NCBI GenBank assembly: GCA_905250075.1
Contig: CAJNOP010000639.1
Span: 51,609-115,608, forward strand
DNA length: 64,000 nucleotides
Direction of reading: 5' to 3'
Source of the DNA: Rotaria sp. Silwood1
Lineage: Eukaryota; Rotifera; Eurotatoria; Philodinida; Philodinidae
The position numbers and the translations under genes are program-made. This document shows positions 33,801 through 44,789 of this stretch, piece after piece (position 1 is the stretch's first letter; the number at the start of each line of letters is the position of its first letter). A model generated the notes under the pieces. It was not told the DNA's origin, did no database searches, and was given only the letters and a program-made list of their open reading frames with translations.

Positions 33801-36800
33801 TGAGATGCTAGAGGCATTCCCTGTGATGCTAGTATCATTATCTGGTATGCTAGAGCCATCACCTGGCATGCTACAGGTTTTCCCTCGGATGCTAATAGCA
33901 TTATCTGGGATGCTAGAGCCATCACCTGAGATGCTGCAAGCATTGCCAGAGATGCTAATAGCATTATCTGGGATGCCGGAGGCATCACCTGGGATGCTAG
34001 AAGCATCACCTGGGATGCTAGAGCGATCACCTGAGATGCTAGAGGCATTGCCTGGGATGCGAATATCACTATCTGGTATGCTAGAGCCATCATCTGAGAT
34101 GCTGCAGGCATTACCCGAGATGCTAATAGCATTACCTGGGATGCTAAAGCATCGCCGTGGATGCTAGAAGCATCGCTTGGGATGCTACAGGCATTGCCTG
34201 GGATGCTAGAGGCATTGTCTGGGATGTTAAAGCCATCATCTGGAACGCTAAAGGCATCTCCTGGGATGCCAGAGGCATTACCTGCGACGCTAGTAGCATT
34301 TTCTGGCTTGCTAGTAGCATCCCAGGTAATGGCTCTAGCATCACAGATTATGATATTAGCATCCAGGGCAATGCCTCTAGCATCCCAGACAATGCCTGTA
34401 GCATGCCAGGTGATGGGTCTAGCATCCGAGGGAAAGCCTGTAGCATGCCAGGCAATGCCTCTAGCATCCCAGGCAATGCTAGTGGCATCCCAGAAAATGC
34501 CTCTAGCATGAAAGGTAATGCTACTAATATTCTAGATGAATAGTTGAAAAGTTGAATAGTTGAATAGTTGAAAAGTTGAATAGTTGAATAGTTGAATAGT
34601 CGAATAGTTGAATAGTTGAATAGTNNNNNNNNNNATAGTTGAATAGTCGAATAGTTGAATAGTTGAATAGTTGAATAGTCGTTGAATAGTTGAATAGTCG
34701 TAACGACTTAACGAGTTCTACACTACTGTAGACGTAAGTGAATAATTATTATAACGGATAGGTCAAAATAAATAAATATTTCATATTTCTTCAATTATTT
34801 TACCAATTTAAATCTAATCTCAGCAACTATTTTGTATTATTAAAATCACCATTTGATGTCCTATAAAACTTTAAGTTATAGAGAAATAAGTCACGATCGC
34901 GAATATTATTTTTTTTCCAGCTTGCATGGTAGTACTTAAAGAAACCAGAGTGGTCCATTTGGAAGAGCATAGATTATATATCGAAGTCATTTGTAAACAA
35001 AATTTTTATTAAAACCTTTGAATATACCAAAAATCGTTTGTTGAAATAATGTTATTTTTATTTTGAAGTCTAGAGTCTTTATTATCGTATGAGTTGTGCA
35101 ATACGCTGAAGAGATAAATACAACTTCAGCGATCCAGAATGCCAAAATTGAACCTTTGAAAGCTAATACTTTTCGTCATCTGAATTTTTTCCTCCATAGT
35201 TTTGTCATAATTCATTGTAGAGAAATTGTTTAACAATAGTCTTATTTATTCCAACCTATTCTTTATATTTTATAATATGATCTATTGTAGGCAACTTATG
35301 TCTTAATCGTGAAGTAATCAACTTACTGTCATATCGTGGCATATCCAATGAACATATTCTTGTTTTTCAACTGCGAAATATCTTATGGCTTATTGCGTCA
35401 CTTTTTTCCAATAAATCAGCCTTGTGTGTTCTTCGTGATAAGATTCTTCATGTTTTACCATGGTTACAAATTTCTCGTCATTCAAATTTATCAAGCGAAC
35501 CTTTTTTTCGTCGTCTTCTTCTTACAACAATTACTAATAATCTTCATCAAATAGTAACAAGAGCTCATATCCGTGTTCCGAAAGCACGTTATATGTTTGG
35601 CATCGTTGATGAATATAAAGTACTTAAAGAAGGACAAGTTTTTATTCAAATTACTGATGAAGATGGACATAAAACTATTTTGGAAGGACCAGTTGCTATT
35701 ACAAAAAATCCATGTCATCATCCAGGAGATTTACGTGTTTTAAGAGCTGTTAATGAGAAGACTCTCCATCATTTATATGATGTTTTAGTATTTCCTCAAC
35801 AAGGCTCACGACCACATGCCAGTGAAATATCTGGATCGGATCTGGATGGTGATGAGTATACTGTCATTTGGGATCCAACACTCGTACCTATTTCACCTAA
35901 TCCAACTCCATACGAGTATGATTCTGGACCAAGTCCAAAGCCTCTTAATCGTATCGTAACGCGCAATGATCGCTTAAAAGTTATATTGGATATTTGTGAA
36001 CAAGACAATTTAGGTCGTTTGAGTAATATTCATCTTGTTCTTGTCGATCAGCTCGGTATTGACAGTGAAGAAGCAATTTTATTAGCTGCTGGATTAAGTC
36101 AAGAATTAGATAGCGTAAAATCAGGTGAACATCCGTATACATCAGATCAAATTAAGAACATTGTTAACACAGCTGGTACAACTAGACCTGATTTTATGCA
36201 AATATCTGATTATGAAGTGTATCAATCTCAGAAAATACTTGGTAAGTTATATTTATATTACATTTTGACATAAATTTAAATAGATTTAGAATTTTTATTT
36301 TTGTCTAATAGGAAAATTATTTCGAAGTGCTCATCATTTAAATGATACATTTAAAAATGCATTTTCTAATGATAATAATGACATTAGTCTTGATCGAAAT
36401 CTTCTTCACACAGGTTATGAAGAATATATTGATTTTGCACAAAGTCTTTACAAACGATATCAATTCGAGATGTTAGAAATTATTGGATCTTATGGATTTT
36501 CTAATGAAATTGATCTTTTTTGTTGTATTGAATCACGTAACATGAAAGCCAATGAAAGAAGTGATATCCAACAAACAGCACAACAATTATTAAAAGCAAT
36601 TTTTCAAAATATTCGAAAGAGTTTTAATAATGATCTTATAACATATCATAAAGTAAAAGCTAAAGCAGCTGCTTGTTATTACGTAGCATATACTGATACA
36701 AGTGGTAAAGACAAACGTATGTTAAGTTTTCCTTGGTTATTTGCTGCTCCACTTCTTGTCGATTATTCTATTGCTTCTGAAGATAAAGAAACCAATGATT

Positions 36801-37015
36801 TTATGGAATATATGTTCAATTCAAATTCAAAGTTGTACCATTACCTAAAGAAACAATTACCTTCTATGATGAATCTACTCCCGAATGGCAAACAATTTAC
36901 TTTTATGAAAATTTTGGAAATATGTTTTGAAAGTGCATGTGCTACTAATAATGAACAAATGATTAATTATGCCGAAACACTTATTGAAATGTTGATTGCA
37001 ATTTCAAAAACATAA
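30884..37015 (+). CDS. Cellular RNA-dependent RNA polymerase (RDR family)
   Basis: Seven exons join in phase: 30,884-30,896; 30,944-31,501; 31,836-32,749; 32,812-32,916; 32,991-33,192; 35,291-36,241; 36,312-37,015. They encode about 1,148 residues, normal for the family. These enzymes copy RNA into double-stranded RNA that feeds small-RNA silencing; bdelloids carry many copies. Hallmarks in order are FTDGVGQIS (exon 4), QIRYGGCKGTIAI and RPSMNKF (exon 5), LNREVINLLSYRG (start of exon 6), then GPVAITKNPCHHPGDLRVL and the catalytic loop SGSDLDGDEY, with Asp781, Asp783 and Asp785 binding metal (codons at 35,839, 35,845, 35,851). The C-terminal helical region follows. Introns are 47-334 bp except intron 5 (33,193-35,290, 2,098 bp), which holds a transposable element and has a weak donor, GTACAT. 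If that donor is skipped, translation stops at 33,204-33,206 after about 601 residues, before the active site. Exon 1 encodes only four full codons. The ATG at 30,884 was chosen because its donor GTAAGT gives the right phase. Confidence 0.88.
33401..33590. repeat. 40-bp minisatellite, about 5 copies
   Basis: The unit begins TCACACCACGTCTCTCTCGA and continues TGTGGGTGCCGC.TAGGGTG. It repeats exactly every 40 bp with 1-4 substitutions per copy. It lies inside the RdRP intron element. Confidence 0.85.
33675..34532. repeat. 21-bp minisatellite, about 40 copies, inverted near 34,316
   Basis: The unit GATGCTAGAGCCATCACCTG plus one base repeats every 21 bp (for example at 33,909, 33,930 and 33,951). 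Right of about 34,316 the copies are reverse complemented (AGCATCCCAGGCAATGCCTCT). Because 21 is a multiple of 3, long open frames arise on both strands (for example 33,679-34,167 plus and 33,674-34,132 minus). These are repeat artefacts, not genes. Confidence 0.85.
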
Positions 37016-37201
37016 CTTATTGTAACTGAAATCTATTTATATTATATTTTTGTTTTAACAAAGTTATTATTAACGCTTAAATTACTAATTTATTTATCTA
37101 TATTTGATTTTTTTCTTTATCATCAAGAACAAAGATATTTTTTACTATATTATTACTATTCTTATCAAAAATTCAATTCATATCAATCCTAATCATTCCT
37201 C

Positions 37202-38669
37202 CAGAGCTGGGCAACTCAACTCAAAATGGTGGTCAATTCAATTCAATTCATTGAAAGAAAACTTCAACTCAATTCAATTCAACTCATAGATACTATAAAT
37301 TTTTTCTCAACTCAACTCAATTCAATTCATGCATCTTGGAAAAAATATTCCAATTCAATTCAATTCAATTCATACATCTTGGAAAAATATTTCAATTCAA
37401 TTCAACTCAATTCATGCTGATTGACAGTTTTATTAAAACTCAATTCATGTATCCTGAAAAACTTTTCCAATTCAATTCAACTCAATTCATGTATCTTGAA
37501 AATTGTTTCCAACTCAATTCCACTCAATTCAATGACTTCGAAAGTTTTTTCTGAATTCAATTCAATTCAACTCATCGAACACGAACTTTTTTTTCAACTC
37601 AATTCAATTCAACTCTATTACTGAATTGAATTGAATTGAATTCAACTCACCTCGGTATTTCGTTTCCTTCACATCTGACTTTAACTAGAGTTATCTACTG
37701 TAGAACGATTTGGACTATTTATTCAACAATATTGCCAGACTACAAGAGAAGGTCATAACTGAATCAAACAATAATGAACAAAGGAGGTATACAGTATAAG
37801 AGGTATGCGTTCCCAATAGATAACATACCAGTCAACAAACAAATGATTTGCATGATATTGCCCTATAAGACAAGGATAAATGGACATTGTATCTGTCACT
37901 TGAAAGAATAGGAAAACAAATCGATACGTTGAGAGCTTAGGTGCTTAAATTATACGTAACCATCAGAAAAGAAAAGAAAATAGTGATAAGTTGACTGAAG
38001 CGCATCAGAAATATACATCAAAATGCAAGTATAATGCAGCTATGTTGAAATAGAAGCTCGGAAGAAAAATTACAAAAATAGATCATAGTTCATACCTTGA
38101 TCTTTCATTAGTTTTAATGCGTAAATTGATCATACAACAACAGTTTCAGAAATATCTTTGAGTTGAATTGAATTGAAATGAATTTGCAAATCTCGAGAAA
38201 AATGCTTCAATTCAACTCGATTCAATTCAGTGATCTCCGAAGTTTTTTTTCAACTCAATTCAATTCAATTCACTCATCTCCAAAAAAGATATTCAATTCA
38301 ACTCAATTCGATTCAGTGACCTCGAGATTTTTTTCAATTCAATTCAATTCAATTCAGTAGGCTCTGAAAATTTTTTCAATTCAACTCAATTCGATTCAGT
38401 GATCTCAGGATATCTTTTTCCAACTCAATTCAATTCAATTCCTTGATTAAGATTTTTTTCCCAACTCAATTCAATTCAATTCATAGATGTTTGAAAGTTT
38501 TGTCCAATTCAATTCAAAGAAATTAGTATATCTTTGAAAAATGTTTCAACTCAATTCAATTCAACTAGTAGTCCCTGAAAAATTTTTGTCAACTCAATTC
38601 AACTAGGTTCATGAATTGAATTGAATTGAGTTGAGTTGGCCGTTTTTTGAATTGAGTTGCCCAGCTCTG
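37202..38669. mobile_element. hAT-like non-autonomous element with perfect 8-bp target duplication
   Basis: The element starts CAGAGCTGGGCAACTCAA and ends with the exact inverse, TTGAGTTGCCCAGCTCTG. CATTCCTC directly flanks both ends (37,194-37,201 and 38,670-38,677). The CAGAG.TGGGCAA terminus and an 8-bp duplication are diagnostic of the hAT superfamily. Both arms (37,230-37,650 and 38,160-38,640) consist of CAATTCAATTCAACT-type repeats alternating with T-rich spacers. The core, 37,660-38,160, is unique, AT-rich and without a transposase. It lies 186 bp after the RdRP stop codon, possibly in the 3' untranslated or termination region. Open frames over the arms (37,104-37,624 and 38,178-38,360) are repeat artefacts. 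Confidence 0.88.
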
Positions 38670-39060
38670 CATTCCTCGTATGCATCACGAAAAAAATATC
38701 AATTTGAATTATTTACAATATATTTAACTGAGTAAATCTCAACAAGAATATAATCAATAAAATTAAAAAAATTGACTCTCATTCATAAACTATTCAAACA
38801 TTAATACTTTTTCGTTGATTGTTTAGTTGAATGGAAAATTTTATTTTACAAATAGGTAAGTGTAATTCGTTTGAATGGATACCTATTAAAGAATTTTGAT
38901 ATCTTTTTGTTAATTAATATCTGTAGGATTGAATCTCATGTGATATAGTGAGTAATAGTGAACAAACTATCGATAATCCTGATACATGCTTAAATGGATT
39001 TATTACAAATGGCTAGATTATACTTTATTTCTGAACTATCACATAACGTCACCTAGAATG

Positions 39061-39138
39061 TGGGTGTGGGGATGTGACTGTGTGTGGGGTGTGGAGATAG
39101 TTGAAACTCAAAAGAACACACTGATCCACCCACACCCC
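39061..39138. repeat. Telomere-like G-to-C hairpin repeat
   Basis: TGGGTGTGGGGATGTGACTG and a second block TGTGTGGGGTGTGG are followed, after about 35 bp, by CCACCCACACCCC. Confidence 0.75.
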
Positions 39139-39745
39139 TAGTGGCTATACGGATACCCATCCAGGACCTTTCGAAACAGTGGCCGAAGTGTGTTTCTCCA
39201 TCCGGTCACGCGGCGCCTTTCATCTGCTGCAGCTCGTGCCGAAAACCACTGTGTGTCACTCATTTTTTCTAGAATGATCACTTTCACTGATTTTCGGTAG
39301 ACAGATCGTTGTGTTTTAAAATAATATCAAAAACAAGATAGGACTTTTGTGTACTCTTTGGACTCATGAATAATGAATAGAATCGTTACAGATAAGATTA
39401 TATCTAGCTCTCGAATCAAAACAGATCGGATAAAAAACGCATAAGATTGGAAAAAAGCTTCAGTCTTTAATGCTTCACTTTTCTCGAACAGAGCCATTGA
39501 TCGTTTTATTCTCGTTTCCTTATACCATATCTTGAAAATTCAATATCTTAGGAACAAAGGCGCGAGGGAATGAATCCTTTTCAGCTCTTTCATACCTCAT
39601 TGAGGTCTAGTTATGGCCAAAAGATGGGATCTAAACGGCTTGAACACCTGGGGACCTTTCCTCGTAAGCTTTAGCTTTTTAACAAGGTCTATCGAGAAGA
39701 ATGACTAAAAGATGTTCTGTTAAATCTCGAAAACTAGGTCGCAAA

Positions 39746-39784
39746 GGGTGTGGATGTGTTTGCATCTTCTCTACACCCACACCC
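39746..39784. repeat. Telomere-like G-to-C hairpin repeat
   Basis: GGGTGTGGATGTG, a 13-bp loop, then CTACACCCACACCC. Confidence 0.8.
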
Positions 39785-39855
39785 TGACCGACTACTATTA
39801 CCATGCTTGGCACGGTAAAATATGTGCCATTACTAAGCGCAAGCAGGGACAAAAA

Positions 39856-39919
39856 GGGTGTGGGTGTTGTTGAAGCACTAAACAGCATGCCTAATCGTAT
39901 CCCACTCACACCCACCCCC
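39856..39919. repeat. Telomere-like G-to-C hairpin repeat
   Basis: GGGTGTGGGTGTTG, a loop of about 30 bp, then CCCACTCACACCCACCCCC. Confidence 0.8.
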
Positions 39920-39947
39920 TTTAAGCCGAGTGAACGGACCTAGATGC

Positions 39948-40032
39948 GGGTGTGTGTTGGTGTGAGTGTGATGTGTGGGTGTGGATGGGCGTCGGATGTG
40001 AACTAACAAGAGTTCCACTCACACCCACACCC
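39948..40032. repeat. Telomere-like G-to-C hairpin repeat
   Basis: A G-rich arm ending TGTGTGGGTGTGGATG is followed, about 35 bp later, by CCACTCACACCCACACCC. It is the longest of the cluster. Confidence 0.8.
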
Positions 40033-40815
40033 AGAGTATGGGCTCTGACACTAGCCAAGATTCTTTGATATCTTGGCTTGGTGGATAAGATTCTGGCAAA
40101 ATATCCGATACCCAGAGTTTTGATCGAATCTGTCATTGCAGCTTTGCTTAGCAGTATGATGTCGCAGGTTTATGGAAAATCTTCATTTCTTTTTTTCTTG
40201 CTTTAGTTGTACACTCGTGGTGTGTGTACAAAGGGGGAGAAACTCTCCGAGAATATTGAACACTCGGTAGCAGAAGTTAGCGTTCAACATATGTACTTAC
40301 CTATTCACTAACAGTAGTCTACACTGCAGAAAAAGTGTTACATATATATTAGTCTGAACTGTAAAATAAAATGGATAAAGAGAGAGAGATAAAAAAAAGC
40401 TGCCTGACTGAGAGTAATAAGATTCTGCCAGAAAATGCAGATTCTTAGGAAATTTACCAGAAAATGAGAGTCTGACAGAAATACCTTTCCGGTTTTCGAC
40501 TTGTGACTTTTTAAAATACATTTTTACACGTAAAGTGACCCTTCGTTTCACTGGCCCATCACCGAAACTTCTTTCTTTTTAAGTAGAGAGTATCTTGGCT
40601 AAAAATACAGAAGGTTGACAAGATATCGAACATTAAATTTCTCGATAGCCTTACTTCCAGTGACGAGAATAATCTGATTTCTGTCAATTTTCACTGTCGT
40701 TTCGTGATACAGTGTCTGTATTTTAATCGTTTCCAATTTACCTTTCTAAACTGTTAGTTCTTTAAAACTGTCACGAGACAACACATATTCATCACCATTA
40801 GTTCCCGTTAAAGAA

Positions 40816-43400
40816 AAAGATGACTCAAATTGATGACATTTCTTCTATTGTCTATTCACAGAAGGTTTCTCCTCCTCCCAATGTTTTGTCCATCAACATA
40901 GATTTTGATTGATTTTCTTTGTTTCATTCAAGAATTCATTTTCTTTTTAGCCAACTAACACACAATGACGTAGCTATTGCAATTGAATCTGTCGAAGAAT
41001 TACATTCAGAGAAAGCTTGAAGTCCACAGGATAATATCGCATAAATTTTGACGATTCATCTTCTTCATCAGATTGAAAGTGAAAGTTTATCTATTTTGAA
41101 ATGGCGAGAGAACAGTTTCCTGAAAATAACGTCTATTAGAATTTTGTCTGTAGTTAATACAGAGAGGTAAACTGTGGTAGCTGTTAGATTGAAAGGAAAG
41201 ACGATATTTTAGATCAGAAAGTGAAGAGAATTGTCATTCTTGAAATAACGTTCAAGGAAGTATTGATTTCAGATTCAGTATCGCCCACTTCGTGAAACTA
41301 TTGAGTAGTTGAAGAAAAGTTTTTTGAAATTTGATTTTAATAGAGAAGTGATTCGCTCCCAGGTTTCAATGATTAACTCAATAGAATATTTTCCTGTTGA
41401 ACTGCTCGAGTTGAGTGAAAAGGTACTAAAGTGAAACATTCATTTTGAAAGTAGAGTACTCCATTTTACTGTCTTATTTCAGTTTGAAAATAGTGAGTGA
41501 GTGTGGTTTCTATATGTGAAGAAAGAGACAACTTTTCGTTATTGTATTGACACGGATGAAAGATCATATAAACATGCATATGTATGAAGTTGTTTTGATG
41601 AATTTTAACGATATCCAATGAGTTTCAGTGAACAGTTAGAGAGTAGAATTTTGATGACTGCCTTATTAATAAGTCATACTTTTTACTGTTAGAAAATTGT
41701 CAGAATATGAATTTCTGATTTTTAAATTCGACACTAATTACGAATATGATAGCACAGCTGAGAAAGTGTTGAGTTTTCGTGAAGATAGCCTTGATTATTT
41801 GGATGATAGTATTCCGACACTGTCGTTTTGTGCCTGTATCCACATTTTTTTAATTGTTGTTTGCCTTTAACAGACCTTTAACTAATCGGATATGATTATA
41901 AAGTGCACTACAAGATTGTCTCGCTATTTTAGAAGAGCAATACTCAGAATTTGATAATTCGTCCGTTAGTACATCTATTATGAGGGTATTTTTAACTGCA
42001 GCGAACTGTAGCGTTAGACATACAAATCGACGTATATTTTTGTGCTCTGTCACAACTCAGTGGAAAACTTACGTGTAAAAAATACGAAGTCGAAGAAACC
42101 TGAAAATAAAATATATTACACTTTTAATCATCAAAACCTCATCGTACATACATAAAAAAAAACAATAGTTGAGTTCTGAAATTAGCGACAGGAACCAAGT
42201 TAAAGAATGTTTTTTGTCTAATTGTTCGTGACAATTCTAGAGAGCTAAAGTTTTCGAAGATTGATTCTTAAAAGAAATCCAGTCAAGAATTTCTCAAAAT
42301 TATATTCTAATGCCACGAAGTCGAAATATGATCTTTACTTACAGTTTTTTATGCTAATTTTAACCGACTATAGGATGCAGTCCTGTTCTTATTTTCTTTT
42401 GGAACTAACATTGAATTGAGCCAGGAAAAATTGCATGAAGGAGGCTCAAGTACATTCTTTGCGGGCCTAAGGAAAATATACAAAAAAGCTGTACGAAAAT
42501 ACTTTGACTTTAAATTACTTTTTATTTAATTTTTTCTAAATTAACTTCCTTTGTTCTTCATATATTTTGTAATATAATTCTTCATACTTTTTCACTTTAC
42601 ACTCTAAAAACACCGAATCAAAATGACTACTATCTATATTGATAAGAACGATAATCTTTATGTTGGTGTGACAGTGGCAGGCGGACAAGATACGGGTAAT
42701 GCAACAAATCAACTGTATAGTCCATATGATATATATGTTAATTCTCTTGGCGATATATTCATCAATGATTATTTTAATAAACGAATTCAAAAGTGGAATG
42801 TGAACAGTGCACACGATATAACAATGACAGATAAGAGTGACACACATGGCAATGATAAACAATGTGCAATATACATTTCTGAATTTGAACATAACAGAAT
42901 AATGAAATAGTCTTTGTCCTCATATTCAACATGCCATAGAACAGTCAGTGATTGGAAAAGAGAACAACACAAATAATATGGGTGCTTTATAAAATGATAT
43001 TTATGAAACATATCTGTAGGAAAAAAGTGAGTTACACAAAGCGTTGGCGAAATTTTTTTAGATCGTATTATTTACATAAACAGAATGAGGATAAATTCTC
43101 TAGTCTCACTGATCCATGAGATGTAATCATTGATAAGTATCAAAATGCCTACGTTGTTGAACGTAGTGCAAATCGTATAAGACGATGGAAAGTAACTGAT
43201 TGTACATCTAAAGTTATAATTAATTAATCAGGTACGATTGGGAAGTGGTACTAAATATTTATATTATCCATGGAGTTAAGCATTGGACAGTAAAATGAAC
43301 TTGTATCTGAATAATGCATAAAATAATCGTATTCAAAAGTTTATATTTGAAAGCAGCGAAGATATTTTTGTTGAAATTCAACAAGTGTATGCGGTATTTT
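40816..43400 (+). pseudogene. Relic of a coiled-coil plus NHL-repeat protein
   Basis: Broken coding patches occur in one orientation. MTQIDDISSIVYSQKVSPPP (from 40,820) and LTHNDVAIAIESVEELHSEK (near 40,960) are followed by a helical patch RPLRETIE-stop-LKKSFLKFDF (41,284-41,430), then FREDSLDYLDDSIPTLSF (near 41,780). Next come NHL-type strands at 42,623-42,840: TIYIDKNDNLYV, GVTVAGGQDTGNATNQLYSP, YDIYVNSLGDIFINDYFNKR, IQKW. More follow at 43,100-43,370: DKYQNAYVVERSANRIRRWK, LNNA-stop-NNRIQKF. Domain order resembles TRIM-like coiled-coil/NHL proteins common in rotifers, but no RING or B-box is visible. Stops and frameshifts are many. The jump from DNLYV straight to GVTVAGG suggests that about one NHL blade was deleted. 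The open frame 42,623-42,910 is the best-preserved part. Confidence 0.55.
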
Positions 43401-43838
43401 GAGGCTTTGTTTTGATAAATATAATGTACTGGCTAGATGCTACATAGTTCGTTGTTGGTGCCAGATACTGATGTTTTGACTACGCTCTTTGCGCTGTCTT
43501 GAGCTTTTTCACTTCTCGCTGGTTCATTTGGGCCCAATCAAATTATGCCAGACAAATAGTGACGCATACTTTTTGTCAGTCTTTCAAAACTACGTCATTT
43601 ACCTTTATTATCGTTCTACTCAAAACAGAAAGAACAGAAAAGATTTTTCTTCCTTTTCGTCAAAAAGCTGTCGTCATTTCTATTTTTATCGTTTTGAAGT
43701 AAGTTATGTATGTTCTCTTCTTTTTCTTTCTTGTCATAAACGTAGAACAAATATTTACTGAAGGTATACAAAAGAACACGAAATTTTTATGTTAGAGAAA
43801 TTTAAAGATAACTAAAATATTTTCTCCTTTCTGCATAG

Positions 43839-44476
43839 ATCCTACATATACATCAAAAGCATTCCTCTACATTCTTAACCATGGTGGTTATGCCATACTG
43901 AGTGCTGGAAGAAACCCATATGATCCTTATGATTTCTATCTCAACGACAGTGCTATCAACCGTCGAACAGAACAGTTACAGAACGATCTTCTAGAACATT
44001 CCTATCTCTTTTCGACTATTCGAGGTGTTTATGACGGCGTTCAAGAAACTAGTTTTATTGTCACACTATTCAACAATACCCACGAGCAGATATGTGAGAT
44101 AGTGAACTTTGGAATGAAATATAATCAAGAGAGTGTAATCTATGTTGGTCAAGATCGATATCAATCACTTGTTGAACAGCAGTTAATCTATATTAGTGGA
44201 GAACTGAACGGTACATATATAAGCGGAAACGGTTACAAAATTTATTCCTCATCATCTTCAATAACTGATAATTACAGTAAAATTGATCTTTGTCCAAATA
44301 ATAAATTTACATTTACATTAAAATTTGATTTCAATTACTTGTATATGGACAGTCGTCATCGCCCTGTTAAGACAAACAAAGTTATTCAATATCATTTATC
44401 AAATAAAAAGGAGGTTGCCAAATCCAAATATATGAGGTTTTTGGAACAATGGCAGAAAGTATTTTTTTTCGCGTAA
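43839..44476 (+). CDS. DUF3293-like domain protein, partial (5' exons unresolved)
   Basis: After an acceptor-like TTTCTGCATAG, an open exon of 212 codons runs to TAA at 44,476. Its first ~100 residues have the DUF3293 pattern known mainly from bacterial proteins of unknown function: AILSAGRNP near residues 19-27, then an N..NRR...L..DL segment (SAINRRTEQLQNDLLEHSYL), an E-x-SF strand (GVQETSFIV), a helix, and FGMKYNQESVIYVGQ. The remaining half (YISGNGYKIYSSSSSITDNY and onward) is basic at its end and not recognised. The exon starts in phase 1 and has no in-frame ATG near its start. A plausible upstream exon ending at donor GTAAGT (43,699) is in the wrong phase, so the gene is either mis-parsed or broken. 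The frame could also continue past a donor-like GTATTT at 44,459. The domain call comes from remembered pattern only. Confidence 0.5.
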
Positions 44477-44789
44477 CTTTTGGATTTTCTTAAATATATT
44501 TGACCTAAAGTTTGGAAGAAGAGTGTATCTGTAAGTTGCAAACTTCCTTTTCCAGTTGTCTGTGCTCTAACAGTCCACAATTAGCTTGGCTTCCCAAGTA
44601 CAAATATTGCCATTAATAAGTATTGTTTTCTTCGCCTTCTCTTTCAACAGAGACTTAGATACTTTTCTAAAACTAGCTGCTCGTATCCACTTCTTTGTCA
44701 TTAGTTTTACTAAATTCATTTAGAGATAAATATCAAGATTTTCAAAGTTTTCATCGCTTAGTCCTTCTTTTTTTTATATTTTAAAGTAC

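Larger units (their letters stand above)
33196..34728. mobile_element. TIR element (hAT-like) in RdRP intron 5, on the splice donor
   Basis: The element is flanked by an 8-bp direct repeat, TAGACGTA, at 33,188-33,195 and 34,729-34,736. The left end CATACATGTAAAAGTCG and the inverse of the right end, CAGTAGTGTAGAACTCG, agree at 17 of the first 25 positions. An 8-bp duplication with CA...TG termini fits the hAT superfamily; the TIRs are imperfect. Inside, from both ends, are arms of AACTATTC / GAATAGTT repeats (33,207-33,400 and 34,537-34,700), then a 40-bp and a 21-bp minisatellite. The 21-bp array reverses orientation near 34,316. There is no transposase. A run of 10 N at 34,625-34,634 marks an assembly gap, so the true length may differ. 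Confidence 0.7.
38678..40815. other. Gene-free stretch with a cluster of telomere-like hairpins
   Basis: Four G-to-C hairpins lie between 39,061 and 40,032. The surrounding sequence (39,140-39,260 and 39,540-40,140) is richer in GC than its neighbours. Reading frames at 39,679-40,136 (minus) are produced by the repeats. No gene is recognised. Confidence 0.5.

Noticed and set aside
33674-34543. Overlapping open frames of 116-162 codons on both strands
   Set aside because: They arise because the 21-bp minisatellite unit is divisible by three. The peptides are simple 7-residue repeats on both strands and the region is an intron insertion.
30884-37015. Integrated viral polymerase
   Set aside because: The DLDGDEY loop, RPSMNKF block, length and multi-intron structure fit cellular RDR enzymes, not viral RdRPs.
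37104-38360. Several open frames rich in NSIQFNS-type peptides
   Set aside because: These are direct translations of the CAATTCAATT repeat arms of the hAT-like element.
43489-43761. Upstream exon of the DUF3293-like gene
   Set aside because: Two frames overlap and a good donor lies at 43,699, but neither frame ends in the phase needed by the exon at 43,839.
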